A stretch of 64,000 nt of DNA from Simmondsia chinensis (GCA_018398585.1 JAGTTD010000005.1:35280750-35344749), one strand, 5' to 3'; shown: positions 20,651 to 31,686, counted from the stretch's first letter. A program made the numbers and translations. The notes: generated by a model not told the origin, from the sequence alone.

Positions 20651-21976
20651 CATGGTTGTTAGAATCGCGATTCGAATCATAGAATCGTACGATTCTACGA
20701 TTGTACCTTAGTCCATCGATTCAAATCGCTTAAAAAATCGTATTTAAGTAGAATCGGAGTAGAATCTGTAGAATCGCAAATAGAATCGGTTGAATCGCGA
20801 TTCTACCGATTCAAGCTATAAACCCAGCAGATCTTTACATATATTTATTGTGATAAAATAAATGCTTGTGCATCATGGGCTTGGTGGGGAGGGGCTTGGC
20901 TTGGGAAATGTAGCACGCTGGTTTGAATCCCTAACTAAGCAATCAAAGGTCCTTTTTTTCGTATTTTTGTTTTAGAGCTTTTTTTTTTTGTATTTTTACA
21001 TATAATATTAAATATTATATATTTTAGCAAAAATTCTAAAGCTTTACATATATTGCAAAAATAGCTAATATTTAATATTATATACAAAAATACAAAAAAG
21101 CTCTAGAATTAGAAATATATATAAAGCTCAATGATGTATATGAAATTAGAAATATATGTAAAGCTTTAGAATTTTTGCTAAAATATTTAATATTTAATAT
21201 TATATAAAAAATTAAAAAAAAAAGCTTTAGAATTAGAAATATATGTAAAGCCCAATGGTCTATATAATATTGAATATTAGCTATTTTTGCAAAAATTAAA
21301 ACTAAATAATATTTTATATGCTAATCTTTCAAATTACAAATAACTTATTCATACACACTTTTCAAAAATTTTAGTTTGTATAAAATTACTTCAAATTAAT
21401 TATTTTAACTTTCTCAACTTTGTACTTAGATCATATAAGTTATATATTTCTACTTCTATTTTTTACATCAATTCTTGTTCAAGTTTAGTCATATAATTGC
21501 TGCCAGCTTTATTTAATATACAAAAAAAAGTCAAAATCAAACAAAATCAAACAAATGCCAAAAAACCCTAAGATTAAACACTCTCTCGGTCTCTCTCCTC
21601 CTCAGTTCCGACTCCTCCTTCCTCCTCCCACTCAGTCACCATCAAATGCAACCACCGCGCTTTGGTTGTCCATGCGTCCAACTACCACGGTCTCCGTCGG
21701 CGCCACCATTATCGTTTGGACACCCGCCACCATGTTAATGTTAGAACGATGTTACTTTTTTTCTTATCTTTGGGTCCAATGTATTGTAAAATTACTGTAT
21801 TTTAGACTTTTTGATGTTTTTTATCTTATATTTGAGAATTATTATACTAATTTTGTCAGTATAAATAATTTATATACACATAAAGTAGAATCTTACGATT
21901 CTCAATTTGATTCTACGATTCCGATTCTGATGACCCCTCATCGATTCTACGTAAAATCCCAATTTTGACAACCTTG
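20651..21976. mobile_element. hAT-like non-autonomous element, 1326 bp, perfect 8-bp TSD
   Basis: Flanked by the perfect direct repeat cttatgaa (20643-20650 and 21977-21984). Termini are catggttgttagaatcg and, complemented, caaggttgtcaaaattgg. Many 'agaatcg/cgattct' motifs lie near both ends. The interior has AT-rich tandem stretches (21000-21300). The open frame at 21555-21968 shows no transposase motifs. The right terminal about 200 bp recurs as a fragment in the right arm at 56387-56590. Confidence 0.8.
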
Positions 21977-22024
21977 CTTATGAAGTTACTCTGAGTTTTA
22001 TGGTTTTGTTCTAGTAGCTATTTT

Positions 22025-22765
22025 GGTACAATCTTCTTTAGGGCTCTGTTTGGATCCGAGGAAAACAATTTTGCTTGTAGAAAATTTTTCTGAACAAATA
22101 GTATTTTTAAATTTGTATGAGATTCACAATATGTTAGGTGAGATTGAATTGAAGTCTATTGAGATTAAAATAGAAAATTTTGGCTTGACAATAACACTTT
22201 CACCGGGGCCAAAATTGTCATTACAAGACAACCACAAATTTTCATAAAGTTGATCTAGTATAATATTTAGGTAATGTTTTTTGCCAAAGCAAGATCATAG
22301 TCTTCAAGGAATTTTTGTAGCTCTCATTGTTCGTAAGCAATATCATTGCTTGGTCAAGACAATTTCTACTCTAGCAATAATAACTTTCTAATACTTTTGC
22401 CCTGGCAATAACACTATTGCCATGGCAAAAATTATCATTATCAGAGTGATAATATAATTTACAAAAGAACGAACCACAAACTCATCTTGAAAATAAAGAT
22501 TTTGCTTTGTCAATAACAAATTTTAACCAACCAGACTAAACATTTGCTTGCCCTGGCGATAACACTTCTACAAAAGCAAAAATTGCCATTATTAGAGCAA
22601 TAATATAATTTACAGAAGAACGATAGCCTCAAAATTGCCTTCAAAGTAACGATTTTGCTCTAACAATAACATTACACAAGAAGAACTCCAATTGTAATTG
22701 AAATTAAAAGTTGAGATTATAACGAAAGTAGAGAAATTCACCATTTTGCTTGATCTGAACGCCGA
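22025..22765. repeat. Dispersed repeat region with 'caataac' units
   Basis: Starts agggctctgtttggatcc, a common plant MITE-type edge. It contains about 180-bp diverged units (about 22380-22540 and 22550-22680) sharing 'ttgccatt' and 'taatataatttacaaaagaac'. Related sequence occurs at 19690-19790. No gene was seen. Confidence 0.45.
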
Positions 22766-22766
22766 T

Positions 22767-22790
22767 GAGAGAGAGAGAGAGAGAGAGAGA
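22767..22790. repeat. (GA)n microsatellite
   Basis: A simple GA run of about 24 bases. Confidence 0.95.
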
Positions 22791-23860
22791 AGTTAGGTGG
22801 TGGGGGAATGGCAGGAGAATATAAGTTTTAGAGGGTTAAATCTCTTAGTATGGAGACTTAGCTATTGTGTACTCCTTTTTTTTAATCTTATTATTATGCC
22901 GTCTTAGCATGCTATTCTACTAACCCATTTGTGACCCATTGTCATTTCTGAAGTTAGGGGTGATAATTAATGCATGTTATCATGTCGTATTAGATTAGAC
23001 CAGTTTTTTTTGGGATTGGGAAGGTGCAATTTTTAGTATTTGCTTAGCTTGGGGTCGGTTTAGTATTAGTTTTTGTTTGTGAGCACTGAAAAAAGAAGTT
23101 TTTTCGGGAATTATTCTTCAGTTATTTACTCCATTAGTTCCTAGTTTTATTAAGTTTTTTTAAATCAGTTCTTTGGTGTGTTTTGTTTTTTTGTTGAAAA
23201 TAATTTATAATGTTTACACGTCCATATAGTTTGACCCTCTTGTCCTGTTTAAAACCTTTTTTTATGTTTAGTTGATAATTAAAGTTTTTATTGAAATTTG
23301 GTTATTAGGTGAGTGATTTGTTGTAAATAAAATATTAGGGGTCATAGAACTAATTTCAATAAAATTAGGAGTTATTTTAAACAAAAAAAAAAGAAGAAAA
23401 TACTGACAATTAATTTGAATAAACTTAAAAAGCATTACGGATCATTGGATTAACAAGTATAGTATCTCAAAAACTTCATTCACTTATAAATGAATAAATG
23501 CATATTCATGTTTAAATTTGTCCTTTCAAAATACGAATGTCAATTAGGACAGTATTTGTTTGTACGAAGTGCGAAATACAGTCAATATAATGGAGTATAA
23601 TCCAACAATTTGAGAGTCAGAAAAACAAAAAAAAGAAAAAAGAAAAAGACAATGAACACACTTCTTTGAAAATCCTACACAATTCGGTTAACAGTTTCCT
23701 ACTGAAAGAAAGCACCTAAATCAAAAACTTAACTCATTTTCTAAAGTCACACTCTTTAAAATTTTTTAATGTTACACTTTAATATTAATGTCATTAATAT
23801 CTATAAATTGTGTCCGCTCGACATATGCATACAAGAAACTCAATTTGATAGCAAATAAAA
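22791..23860. other. AT-rich intergenic, no gene seen
   Basis: Only degenerate repeat fragments ('aatttgaataaac' motifs, about 23100-23470) and AT-rich sequence. Nothing coding was recognised on either strand. Confidence 0.6.
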
Positions 23861-23869
23861 GAGGTCATG

Positions 23870-23938
23870 ACAACTGCAAAATTTTCATGCCAGACTATCT
23901 AAGAAAGTGATAGTCTGGCATCAAAATTTTGCAGTTGT
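23870..23938. repeat. Near-perfect 30-bp hairpin with 9-nt loop
   Basis: The arms 23870-23899 and 23909-23938 are complementary at 29 of 30 positions by eye, around the loop taagaaagt. It is followed at once by a (TTG)n run. It could be a tiny MITE or inverted-repeat relic; miRNA-precursor-like size and symmetry are noted but not shown to matter. Confidence 0.75.
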
Positions 23939-23999
23939 TGTTGTTGTACTATCTAACAAAGTGATACGATTTTTTGAACTAGGGGCGTAAAGGAACCAA

Positions 24000-24400
24000 A
24001 CATTTGATGAAAGACTAGTGTTTGAAATCAAATAGCTTAGGATTCATTCTATCCATTTTGGGGGGCTCCATAGCAATATCGAGCAAGCTCAATAAACTTA
24101 ACAGCCAAGCTTGAATAGGGATCAACTTGTTGATGTCCGCAAACAGTTTGATAAAAGCTCGTTAAGAGCTCATTGACAACTTATTAAGAGCTCATCTAAG
24201 GGCTTGTTAATGAACCATATAGTAACTCAAACTGCCCGGCTCGACTGCAAACAAGGCTCGATAGCATGCTTATATCGATTATAAGTTGAAATCGGATCGA
24301 TAATGACATAACTCAAGTCGATAAGGCTAAAGAGTCGAACATCGAACAAACAAACATTTTATTGAATCGAGTTCAACAAGGTTGGTGAAATTTTGATGTT
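24000..24400. repeat. gagctc/ggctcg-rich dispersed repeat
   Basis: Contains repeated 'aagagctcat' and 'gctcga' motifs like those in the hAT-MITE group at 3252-3787, but no clear termini. It lies downstream of the PPR gene. Confidence 0.4.
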
Positions 24401-24622
24401 TAGGGCATCAATTTTGTGGGTCTGTTTCCCAACTCTTACAGGTTTCTGTACAATCTCGTGGCCAAAAATATAATAATGAAGTGGTGATAAGAACAACCCA
24501 TGACCAAGGCAACAATTCAAGGTTATTTATCACAACAGAACCGCACAAGCTAACATTTTCGACAACCAAATTACGAATAAAAGGTGTGTAAGACTGTATC
24601 TGTACCTTAAAACTCCATTTCA

Positions 24623-24681
24623 TTCACCAATAGTCATTACAGGAGCAACCATTTCGTTCACCAATAGTCATTACAGGAGCA
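24623..24681. repeat. 25-bp direct repeat duplicating the PPR gene's last codons
   Basis: Positions 24623-24647 and 24657-24681 are identical, 34 bp apart. The second copy holds the stop codon and the final CNDYW codons of the PPR-DYW gene. The first lies just past the stop, in the presumed 3' untranslated region. Confidence 0.9.
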
Positions 24682-26871
24682 TCTTCCGTCTTTCAAGTGA
24701 TGAAACCGTTTAGCATCTCGCATGATGATTTCCCTACCAACGAGTTTCGAGATGATCTTTAATGCATTATGGCAATCAACACACACACGGAGATTCTTGA
24801 TTATCCGGATTGGTGCCCGTGCTGGACTACTAATGAGTCCATACGCTGTAGCAAGCCTCTCACTATGAGCCATAATGGCTTCCTCTTTGCTTTCTTGGTC
24901 CACGTCGTGGAGAACAAACCGAGTCTCTGGCAAGTAACCTGCTTCTTTCATAGTTTCTTTCAAACCCTTCAATAATGCATATATCCTGTCGTTTTCCGGG
25001 TGAGATCTATCTCCTGCTCGGTATTCATGGACCCGGCTTTTGACTTCTAGAAGGTTCTGCTTTGCTTTCTTCTCCTTCTCTTTTACAAGGTCGGAAGCAT
25101 TAACGGGAATTAGACCCGCTTTTGACTCCTTAGTCAACCGTGATTGGTCCAACTGCTCCACGATTTCAGCACAACGATCACCGAGTTCCAAGTTCCCGTG
25201 GACCCTCGATAGATTCATCAACGTCTCCCAAATATCCACGCTCGGTTCCATGGGTATTTTCTCAATGAATTCTAAAGCTTCCTCGAGATATCCACAGTTA
25301 CCGAACATGTCAACTATAGCGGCATAATGCCTCATAGATGGAACAATACTGTATACTTTGGCCATCAACTCAAAATGCAGCATTCCCTCGGTAACGTCTC
25401 CGATAACACCACAAGCAGCAAAGACCCCGATAAACATTTCACCATCAGGCTTCAACCCTGCTTTTTTAAAACGTGTGAACATATCAATCGCTTCTTCTCC
25501 AAGACCGTTCCTTGCAAGCCAAGTAATCATGGTATCCCATGAAGTCAAATTGCGTTCAGGCATTTTATTAAAAACATTATATGCATCATCCATCGAACCA
25601 CATTTTGCATACATTTCTAGAATTTTGTTAAAAATGCTTACTTTAATAGGCGATATGGATCGAATAAGATGTTCGTGAACAGATTTCGCTTCTTCTAAAG
25701 CTTTAGCCTCCCCACATGCTTTCATTAGCACTGCATATCGTGTCAAATCAATAGTGATACACTGTGTCTCTAGCGATTGCATAACCTCAACTGCTTCCTT
25801 AATTTTTCCCACCTCGCAAAATTTATCGAGCTCATCCAATGTCCCGTGATTAGGGCTACCTTCCGTGGCATCACCTGATTGATTCTCAAAGGTAACACCA
25901 TTTGATGCCTGAGAAGGCAAAGCATTATTTTGAGACACAACAAAATTATGCTGATAAGGCATTGAGCTTCTGTTATAATTTCCACTCGGATTTCCCTGAT
26001 TAGCACTGAGAGCTTCGGGATAATAACCTTTTGAGCTAGATGTGATACCACCAGCATGACCTTGCTGATCCAACCCGACATTTCCCGTGCAGTGATTACC
26101 ATGATTATGCTGATACATGCCAACATTCCTAGCCTGATAATCACTGGCTATATATTGATAACCCGCAGAATTCCCAGCATGCAAATAACCCAAATTCTGC
26201 TGATGAGATCCTGTATTTGATGCACCGTAATTGCCAAAGTTTGTAGGACATGACTCGCCCTTTCCACCGTAATGATTACTTTGGCTAGACCAGGTCTGGC
26301 CCGTGCTGCCGCCATTGTGCAAAGCTTCGTTCCCCCAACGCCAACCGCTTTTTTGATTATATTGATATGTTTCTCGAGCATTCGAGTAAGTGTCATATGA
26401 ACTTTGTGAAGCTCGATTTTCTCCCTGGTACCCACTGGAACTCCCCTTTTTGCCAACATAATTTCTATCACCAAAATTCCCATTTCCCTCATCCAATGTC
26501 TCATTCTTTTCAATCCTTGCACCTGCCCCGTAAAACCCATTATGGTTTTGCGAACTCATCTCCTTTTGTGGAACCCAATTCCTTGTACTTTCGACATGAT
26601 ACCCATCCAAATTTGGATTTTTCACGAATGAATTCTTTGAATATCCTACATTTGCACCGTAATTCTCACCATAACCCGATACTGTATGCTGGTTATCTAA
26701 TGAATTCTCATGACTATTATAACCATTTGAACAATGAAAATCCGACCTCTCAGCAGCCGTGCAAAGGTGATTCACAAAAACCAATGTGTTCAATGACTCA
26801 AATGAATGGCGTACCTTGGGTAGAGCAGTGAGAGAGTTGATAGTGACGAGTGTCGCCTTCTTCCTTGACAT
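24658..26871 (-). CDS. PPR protein, DYW subclass (MEF8/DYW2-like RNA editing factor)
   Basis: A 737-residue uninterrupted frame, intronless as is usual for plant PPR genes. Residues 1-50 are basic and hydroxylated, compatible with a mitochondrial or plastid presequence. Residues about 50-340 are low complexity, rich in Asn, Gly, Tyr, Ser and Gln. From about 346, a few degenerate PPR motifs follow (for example NKILEMYAKCGSMDDAYNVF), then an E-type linker. The C-terminal deaminase-like DYW domain has HSE at 669-671, CVDC at 697-700 and the terminal DYW at 735-737. Family knowledge: such proteins with few PPRs and a DYW domain act in C-to-U editing of organellar RNA, sometimes supplying the deaminase in trans (MEF8, MEF8S, DYW2). 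The arrangement fits that group, but the exact orthologue is not decided. No lesion was seen, and flanking DNA is all repeats. Confidence 0.9.
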   Translation of the reverse strand: MSRKKATLVTINSLTALPKVRHSFESLNTLVFVNHLCTAAERSDFHCSNGYNSHENSLDNQHTVSGYGENYGANVGYSKNSFVKNPNLDGYHVESTRNWVPQKEMSSQNHNGFYGAGARIEKNETLDEGNGNFGDRNYVGKKGSSSGYQGENRASQSSYDTYSNARETYQYNQKSGWRWGNEALHNGGSTGQTWSSQSNHYGGKGESCPTNFGNYGASNTGSHQQNLGYLHAGNSAGYQYIASDYQARNVGMYQHNHGNHCTGNVGLDQQGHAGGITSSSKGYYPEALSANQGNPSGNYNRSSMPYQHNFVVSQNNALPSQASNGVTFENQSGDATEGSPNHGTLDELDKFCEVGKIKEAVEVMQSLETQCITIDLTRYAVLMKACGEAKALEEAKSVHEHLIRSISPIKVSIFNKILEMYAKCGSMDDAYNVFNKMPERNLTSWDTMITWLARNGLGEEAIDMFTRFKKAGLKPDGEMFIGVFAACGVIGDVTEGMLHFELMAKVYSIVPSMRHYAAIVDMFGNCGYLEEALEFIEKIPMEPSVDIWETLMNLSRVHGNLELGDRCAEIVEQLDQSRLTKESKAGLIPVNASDLVKEKEKKAKQNLLEVKSRVHEYRAGDRSHPENDRIYALLKGLKETMKEAGYLPETRFVLHDVDQESKEEAIMAHSERLATAYGLISSPARAPIRIIKNLRVCVDCHNALKIISKLVGREIIMRDAKRFHHLKDGRCSCNDYW

Positions 26872-27309
26872 TTGATCGAGTCCTAATCAGCTATGCTTGT
26901 CCCACTAAGACTCAATCCAATGGCTACCGAATTGGGTAACGGCCTGAAGCAGCAAATTAAACGCCGTGTTAATATTCGTTGTATGTTATAATCGTATTTT
27001 GTATTTCTCATTATATATTTTTTTAACTATTAGTGTCACTCATAGTGACATTAGTGTCATTCATTTTGCCATTTCCTATGATCAGTAGAAGAATGCTTAA
27101 GCTTATATTTTAGTATGGAAAATCATTTGGGATTCCCCTCTTAATGACCGGCTCAAGTATCCAAAGCAACCTTTGGATTGCCCAAAATATATATACAATG
27201 TGTGTGTGTGTATCTATGTTCTTTGCGAAATCTAATTTTTGTTTGAAATAACTTTAGTTTGGAGGCTGATAAAACCAAACCATTTTTTTGAATAACATAT
27301 AGAAGAATG
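26872..27309. other. Upstream region of the PPR gene
   Basis: Presumed promoter and leader of the minus-strand PPR gene, with an AT-rich tract at 26990-27040, a short GT run at 27200 and no recognisable element. The next object leftwards of its promoter is the pararetrovirus-like fragment from 27310. Confidence 0.4.
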
Positions 27310-28428
27310 TTTAATAAAATGAAATTTTATAAGAAGTATTGAAGAACCAGATGGTAAAATTACTATACAATTTAAATCAAATAAACAAACAATAATTTCA
27401 AACACAACTTATGATCAATCTTCAAGATATTCAACTTCTTCTTTACCTACCCAAAGGGAAGAAGATGACGATTCAAACACTAATACAACAAGATTTAGAG
27501 GAATTCGTTATAATCCTCCTTAGCAGAACCAGTTTTCCAAACTGATTCTTTTTCAAATTCCTTTTCAAGTCCAAATTCTCCAACTATTTCTCAAATGCGT
27601 CCCCCTTCAATAAATGCTTTAACAAAACATTTTACAATGAACAAAGAATTTTTAAGCAATGATTTTGAATCCAAACAAAATGAAAATCAAAGACAATGGT
27701 TTTTTCAAACATTTACAAAAGAGAGTACAATCAAAATAAGAGAAACTTATTATAAAGAATTGAATCAATTAAAGTGTAATATTCCTTTTTTTCTATGGTT
27801 CAAATCATTCACATCCAGAAATCAAATACCAAATCCATTTATTCAAAATTCAATAAATGTCAATACAAACTTGACAACCAAACAGCTCACAACAGATGGC
27901 CAAATCATTCAAATAATTCATCCTCCTTCAAAAGATTTACTTATCAATGTTCAAAACCAAGAAGTTCAAGCCACTCCTTTTTACCAAGGGAAAAAAGATA
28001 ATGAAACAACACCAACAATCAAAGATATAAATAAAATTTATGAACAAAATAACTTTCAAGCTTTAAATCTCAAAACAATATCAGAACAATTAAATACAAT
28101 ACATACCAAATTTGACAATCAAAAAACCTTACAACCTCCGATTGTCAAACCAACACCTCAACCAACAATTCCATTCCCAAAACCAAAAGACAACTCAATT
28201 CTACAACAATCACACTTTCCTCTTCCACAAACAAACCCATTTTCTCAAAATATTGAACAACCTCCCTTTCAACCTTTCATTCAACCTTTCAACTTAACTC
28301 AACAAGATAAAGAACAAATAAAACTCAAAAGATTCAAAAATTCTGACGATGAAATTTTACAAAGAATAATTCAAAAATTAAAAATAGAAGATAACCCTTC
28401 TACTAGCAGCCCAACAATGTGTTCATAA
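27310..28428 (+). pseudogene. Endogenous pararetrovirus-like polyprotein fragment (tentative)
   Basis: A reading frame starts near 27330 with an acidic, Ser/Thr-rich stretch. It meets a stop near 27520 and continues in a shifted frame through 27530-28428, where 277 codons are open from the ATG at 27595. The protein is rich in Asn, Gln, Lys and Pro. It has an aromatic block near its start (QWFFQTF, FFLWF) and a Pro/Gln-rich tail. This composition and block order recall the region between movement and capsid functions in plant caulimovirid-like polyproteins. I recognise no catalytic motif, so the assignment is inference and an LTR element is the alternative. No protease or reverse transcriptase follows. 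Confidence 0.4.
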
Positions 28429-28549
28429 CATGCCCGAACCATCGCAAACGTTACCCCACCGAACATTAATCTAATATTAACACTCCTCAAGTAGGATAAA
28501 ATGGAATTACTAAAAACATAGGACTGAGAACAACAGGTCAACAGGCCTT

Positions 28550-28725
28550 GCAAGAAAATTTTGGTATTTAGTGACCGGAAAATTTTGGCAAATCCATTAA
28601 CAAAAGGCCTTGCAAGAAAATTAATAAATGAAGGAATAGAGGGATAGGGGCTAAGCGCATTTGTGCGACCTAGTCCTGATGGATACCCGCCACAGGAGTT
28701 ACTTTCTATGTGCAATGGGTGACCT
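28550..28725 (+). pseudogene. Copia polyprotein C-terminal fragment
   Basis: One frame reads ILANPLTKGLARKLINEGIE, a stop, then GLSAFVRPSP. This resembles the 'adpLTKgL...G' end of copia RNase H domains just before a 3' LTR. Nothing upstream continues it and no LTR follows; it is cut by the inverted repeat at 28735. Confidence 0.5.
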
Positions 28726-29280
28726 ATTCATATATATAACTGTTAAAAAAATAATAATAAGGTCAAAACACCGTTTGTCCTAAAAGCTACTACTTTCGCC
28801 TCTCTAAGCATGAACGGTATTTCATGACCTATTTATAAATTTTTCTATGTAGTGCTCAGCCGGGCTAAAACTTTGTGTTTTGTCTATTTTAAATTTAGAG
28901 AAAAAAAGGGTTTGAATTTCCTAAGCCACAAATCTGGGATACGTTGTTGAGACCCTTTGGAGCCACATTTCCCGCCGATGCTCCCAATGAGGGCCGTCGG
29001 GCTCGGCTCGTTAACAATTAGCTCGGCTCGGGCTCGGCGAGCTTCGAAATTTCGGGCTCGAGCTCAGCTCGTTGTGGGCTCGGGCTCGGGCTCGGCTCGT
29101 CATAGGCTCGAGATGGTTATATCTATTACATAAGTTTCAAAACCACAAAAATTCAACACAAAACTCGAGATCTATTTCCTTGACACTCAAAGAACACTTT
29201 AAAACCCTAAAAATGAAACCCAATCAGAATCACATCTCAAAAAAGATACAACAAAAGAGAACAAAACTAGCCTGGTTGAA

Positions 29281-29480
29281 TCAGGACACGCAAAATTGGA
29301 GGAATAAACATGAAAATAAACAAAAAAATACGAAGAAATTAAAGCAAATTTCATCAAAGAGAGAGATTTAATACCGGTAGAGAGAGAAAGAGCGGGACAG
29401 AGAGGCGGAGAGTGCGGTGGAGAGGAGACGAGAGTGTCGTTTCGTTTGGGTGAGCGATTTTGAAAAAGAGAGAGAGAGGA
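29281..29480 (-). pseudogene. Captured 5' leader/intron-start segment like that upstream of TFIP11
   Basis: About 29281-29380 matches 40465-40575 in the same orientation, including aaaattggaggaataaacat and the block around a predicted splice donor (ccg|gtat on the minus strand). The pyrimidine-rich leader outward of it (minus-strand sense) differs in detail. Inference: a transposon picked up the first untranslated exon and intron start of a TFIP11-type gene, or both derive from a shared third source. Confidence 0.55.
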
Positions 29481-30934
29481 GAGGAGGTAGGGTTGGGTAC
29501 GCGTGAATGGAATGAACTGGTGAGGCCAATAAACGGCGGCTGTAAGACGCGTTTTTATTCAGCATGAAACGCGTCTGCAAGGCGCGGGTTCAATGACAGA
29601 ACCGCGTTTCACAGAAGGGTTTAACTTTTTGAAGTTGAAACGCGTTTTTTTACGCAGTTTATTATAATCGTATTTTATGAACACGGTTTAAAGTTAGGTA
29701 TGAAATTTTTTTTTTTCTGTATTATTTTTTTATTTTTGAGCATTATTTTTGGTATCGACTCGAAATACCGCTCATGCTTAGAGAGGCGAAAGTAGTAGCT
29801 TTTAGGACAAACGGTGTTTTGACCTTATTATTATTTTTTTAACAGTTAAATATGAATTTTTTTTGTTTTAAAGAAAATTTTGACCCTGTAATAGCTATGT
29901 AATTAGTTATTTTTAATCATATTTTATTTTAGATGTAGTTTTTGTCATATATTTTGAAAGAATTAAAATAATAAAAAATTAACATTAACTATTAATTTAT
30001 TATCAACAATTAAAATAACTAAAAAGAATAAAAATAAGATTATAAAATGAGATACCAATGCAGGAGAGAAGCTCCATTTTTAAGTAAAATGACATCTTTA
30101 CTATTACTACAAAAATGAGAGTCAATTCCGAAAATAATGCTGAAAAATAAAAAAATAAAAAAAATAATGCTGAAAAAAAAATATTTTCATATCTACTGTT
30201 GAACCGCGTTAACAAGACGCGTTTAAAATCCAAGAAAACCGATTCCCCAAAAAGCGGTTCCTTTTTAACCACCTCTAGTAGACGCGGCTTACCCGCAGTA
30301 AACCTCAATCTCGTTTTCGGAGCTTATACTTACCATTATGCAGCAATTCTTCGCTTTTTTCTTCCCTTATAGTTTCTATTATGCTACAAGTCGTAATGAT
30401 TATAATATTGATTCCATGTTTCTCTCGATGAAGCTCCAGCATCATAAATGGAGGTCAAATAACTCCGATAATGGTACTTGAAAGGTCTCCGATGTATGAA
30501 GCAAAAAAAGGGTGACGGCGGACGACGTCACTGGGGTTGGATTAACGAGAAAGAGGCAGAAGGACGGTGAGAGACGGGGAGAAAGCACGGGTGAATGAAT
30601 GAGTCCGGGGGGGTTTAAATGCGCAGTGAACCGCGTCTTAATGACGAGGTTTTATCTTGTATAAACCGCGTCATTAAGTCATCAAACAGCGTCATTAAGA
30701 TGCGGTTTTGTTCATTTTAAACCGCGTGTTTGAGACGCGGTTTTACTGGTATAACCGCGTCTCAAAGACATGGGTTTTTTAAATTTTAAACGCATTCTTA
30801 AGGCTTAATCATAGCTGCGTTTTATCAACGTGGTTCAACATTAGATATGGAATTATTATTTTTTCAGCATTATATTTTTTATTTTTCAGCATTATTTTCG
30901 AAACCGACTCTGTTTTCTATTTGCAGTTTTTGAA

Positions 30935-30968
30935 TCCCCCCCCTCCCCCCCCTCCCCCCCCCCCCCTC
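30935..30968. repeat. Poly-C tract
   Basis: About 30 bases almost all C with two T interruptions. The equivalent at 291-305 in the other copy is much shorter. Confidence 0.9.
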
Positions 30969-31317
30969 TTCTCTCTCTTCTTCGCTCTCTTAAGAATGAA
31001 AACCAAGTTATTATGACAACTTTTTCTTATTTTTCATTTGCCCATTTTCAGTTTTATTCAAACTAGGAAGAAACTTGGAAAAAAAAGGTTTTAAAAAACC
31101 AAAAACTACAGAAAAAACCGATACCAAGTAGGTCAATCTAGTCTGCTTAAGTTTTTTTTAATCCAAGCTGTTACCTTCAATTCCCTACATAATGGACTTT
31201 ATAAGGCTATTTTATTATAGAAATTCAATCTCAAGGATTCACAAGCATTAATTAAAATTGATGAGAGCATGGGTCCCAAGAAATGAATCAATCCAATTAT
31301 CCAAAATGCAAGCATGT

Positions 31318-31674
31318 TGTTAAATTATGTGTATTTTGTATGTTTTTTTTCATGTATTTTGTTTAGATATTTTACATATGTTATTTTGATTATCATTCAT
31401 TACTAGGCTTGTTTTAATGGGACATTCATATGCCCCATTCATTGTGTAACCAGCCACTTAAGGCCTAATTCATTAGGGCATTTATCCATAGACTTCAATT
31501 GGGTTGTAAATAGTTTAGGGTAGGTTATAAAGTCTTTTGGGTTTTCTCTTTTGGGTATATATTGACTTGTATTTTCTTGGTTAATGGTATCAATAAGACT
31601 ATTAGCATTTTCCATACTTGATCTTGCAAGTGTTTGTTGAAGATAAAACTTGTTTTCGTTTATTTTATTTTTCA
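31318..31674 (+). repeat. 5' LTR of copia element
   Basis: 357 bp, tgttaaattatg... to ...tttttca, directly followed by the primer-binding site. It matches 35729-36091. Confidence 0.95.
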
Positions 31675-31686
31675 TGGTATCAGAGC
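31675..31686 (+). other. Primer-binding site (initiator tRNA-Met type)
   Basis: TGGTATCAGAGC directly abuts the 5' LTR and is the standard plant copia site complementary to tRNA-iMet. Confidence 0.95.

Larger units (their letters stand above)
28735..31256. repeat. Inverted copy of 1-2480 (foldback elements)
   Basis: The long-TIR element is at about 28735-29850+ and the CG-hairpin element at about 30115-30915, in reverse order and orientation to 1-2480. The left edge is cut inside the outer TIR. The captured leader segment is at about 29100-29480 and the ccgcgt motifs at 29550-29700 and 30205-30840. A poly-C/CT tract (30935-30985) matches the G-rich run at 291-305. Small open frames here (29072-29371, 30003-30308) mirror those of the first copy and are unsupported. 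Confidence 0.85.

Noticed and set aside
20880..20945. tRNA-derived SINE promoter (ggtttgaatcc resembles a B box)
   Set aside because: No convincing A box at the right spacing and no SINE borders; it lies inside a hAT-like element.
21555..21968. 137-codon frame as a transposase
   Set aside because: No DDE or zinc-finger motif; Pro/Ser-rich start then AT-rich sequence ending in the element terminus.
25770..26540. Overlapping frames opposite or shifted within the PPR gene
   Set aside because: Shadow frames of the long PPR coding sequence; composition follows the Asn/Tyr-rich codons.
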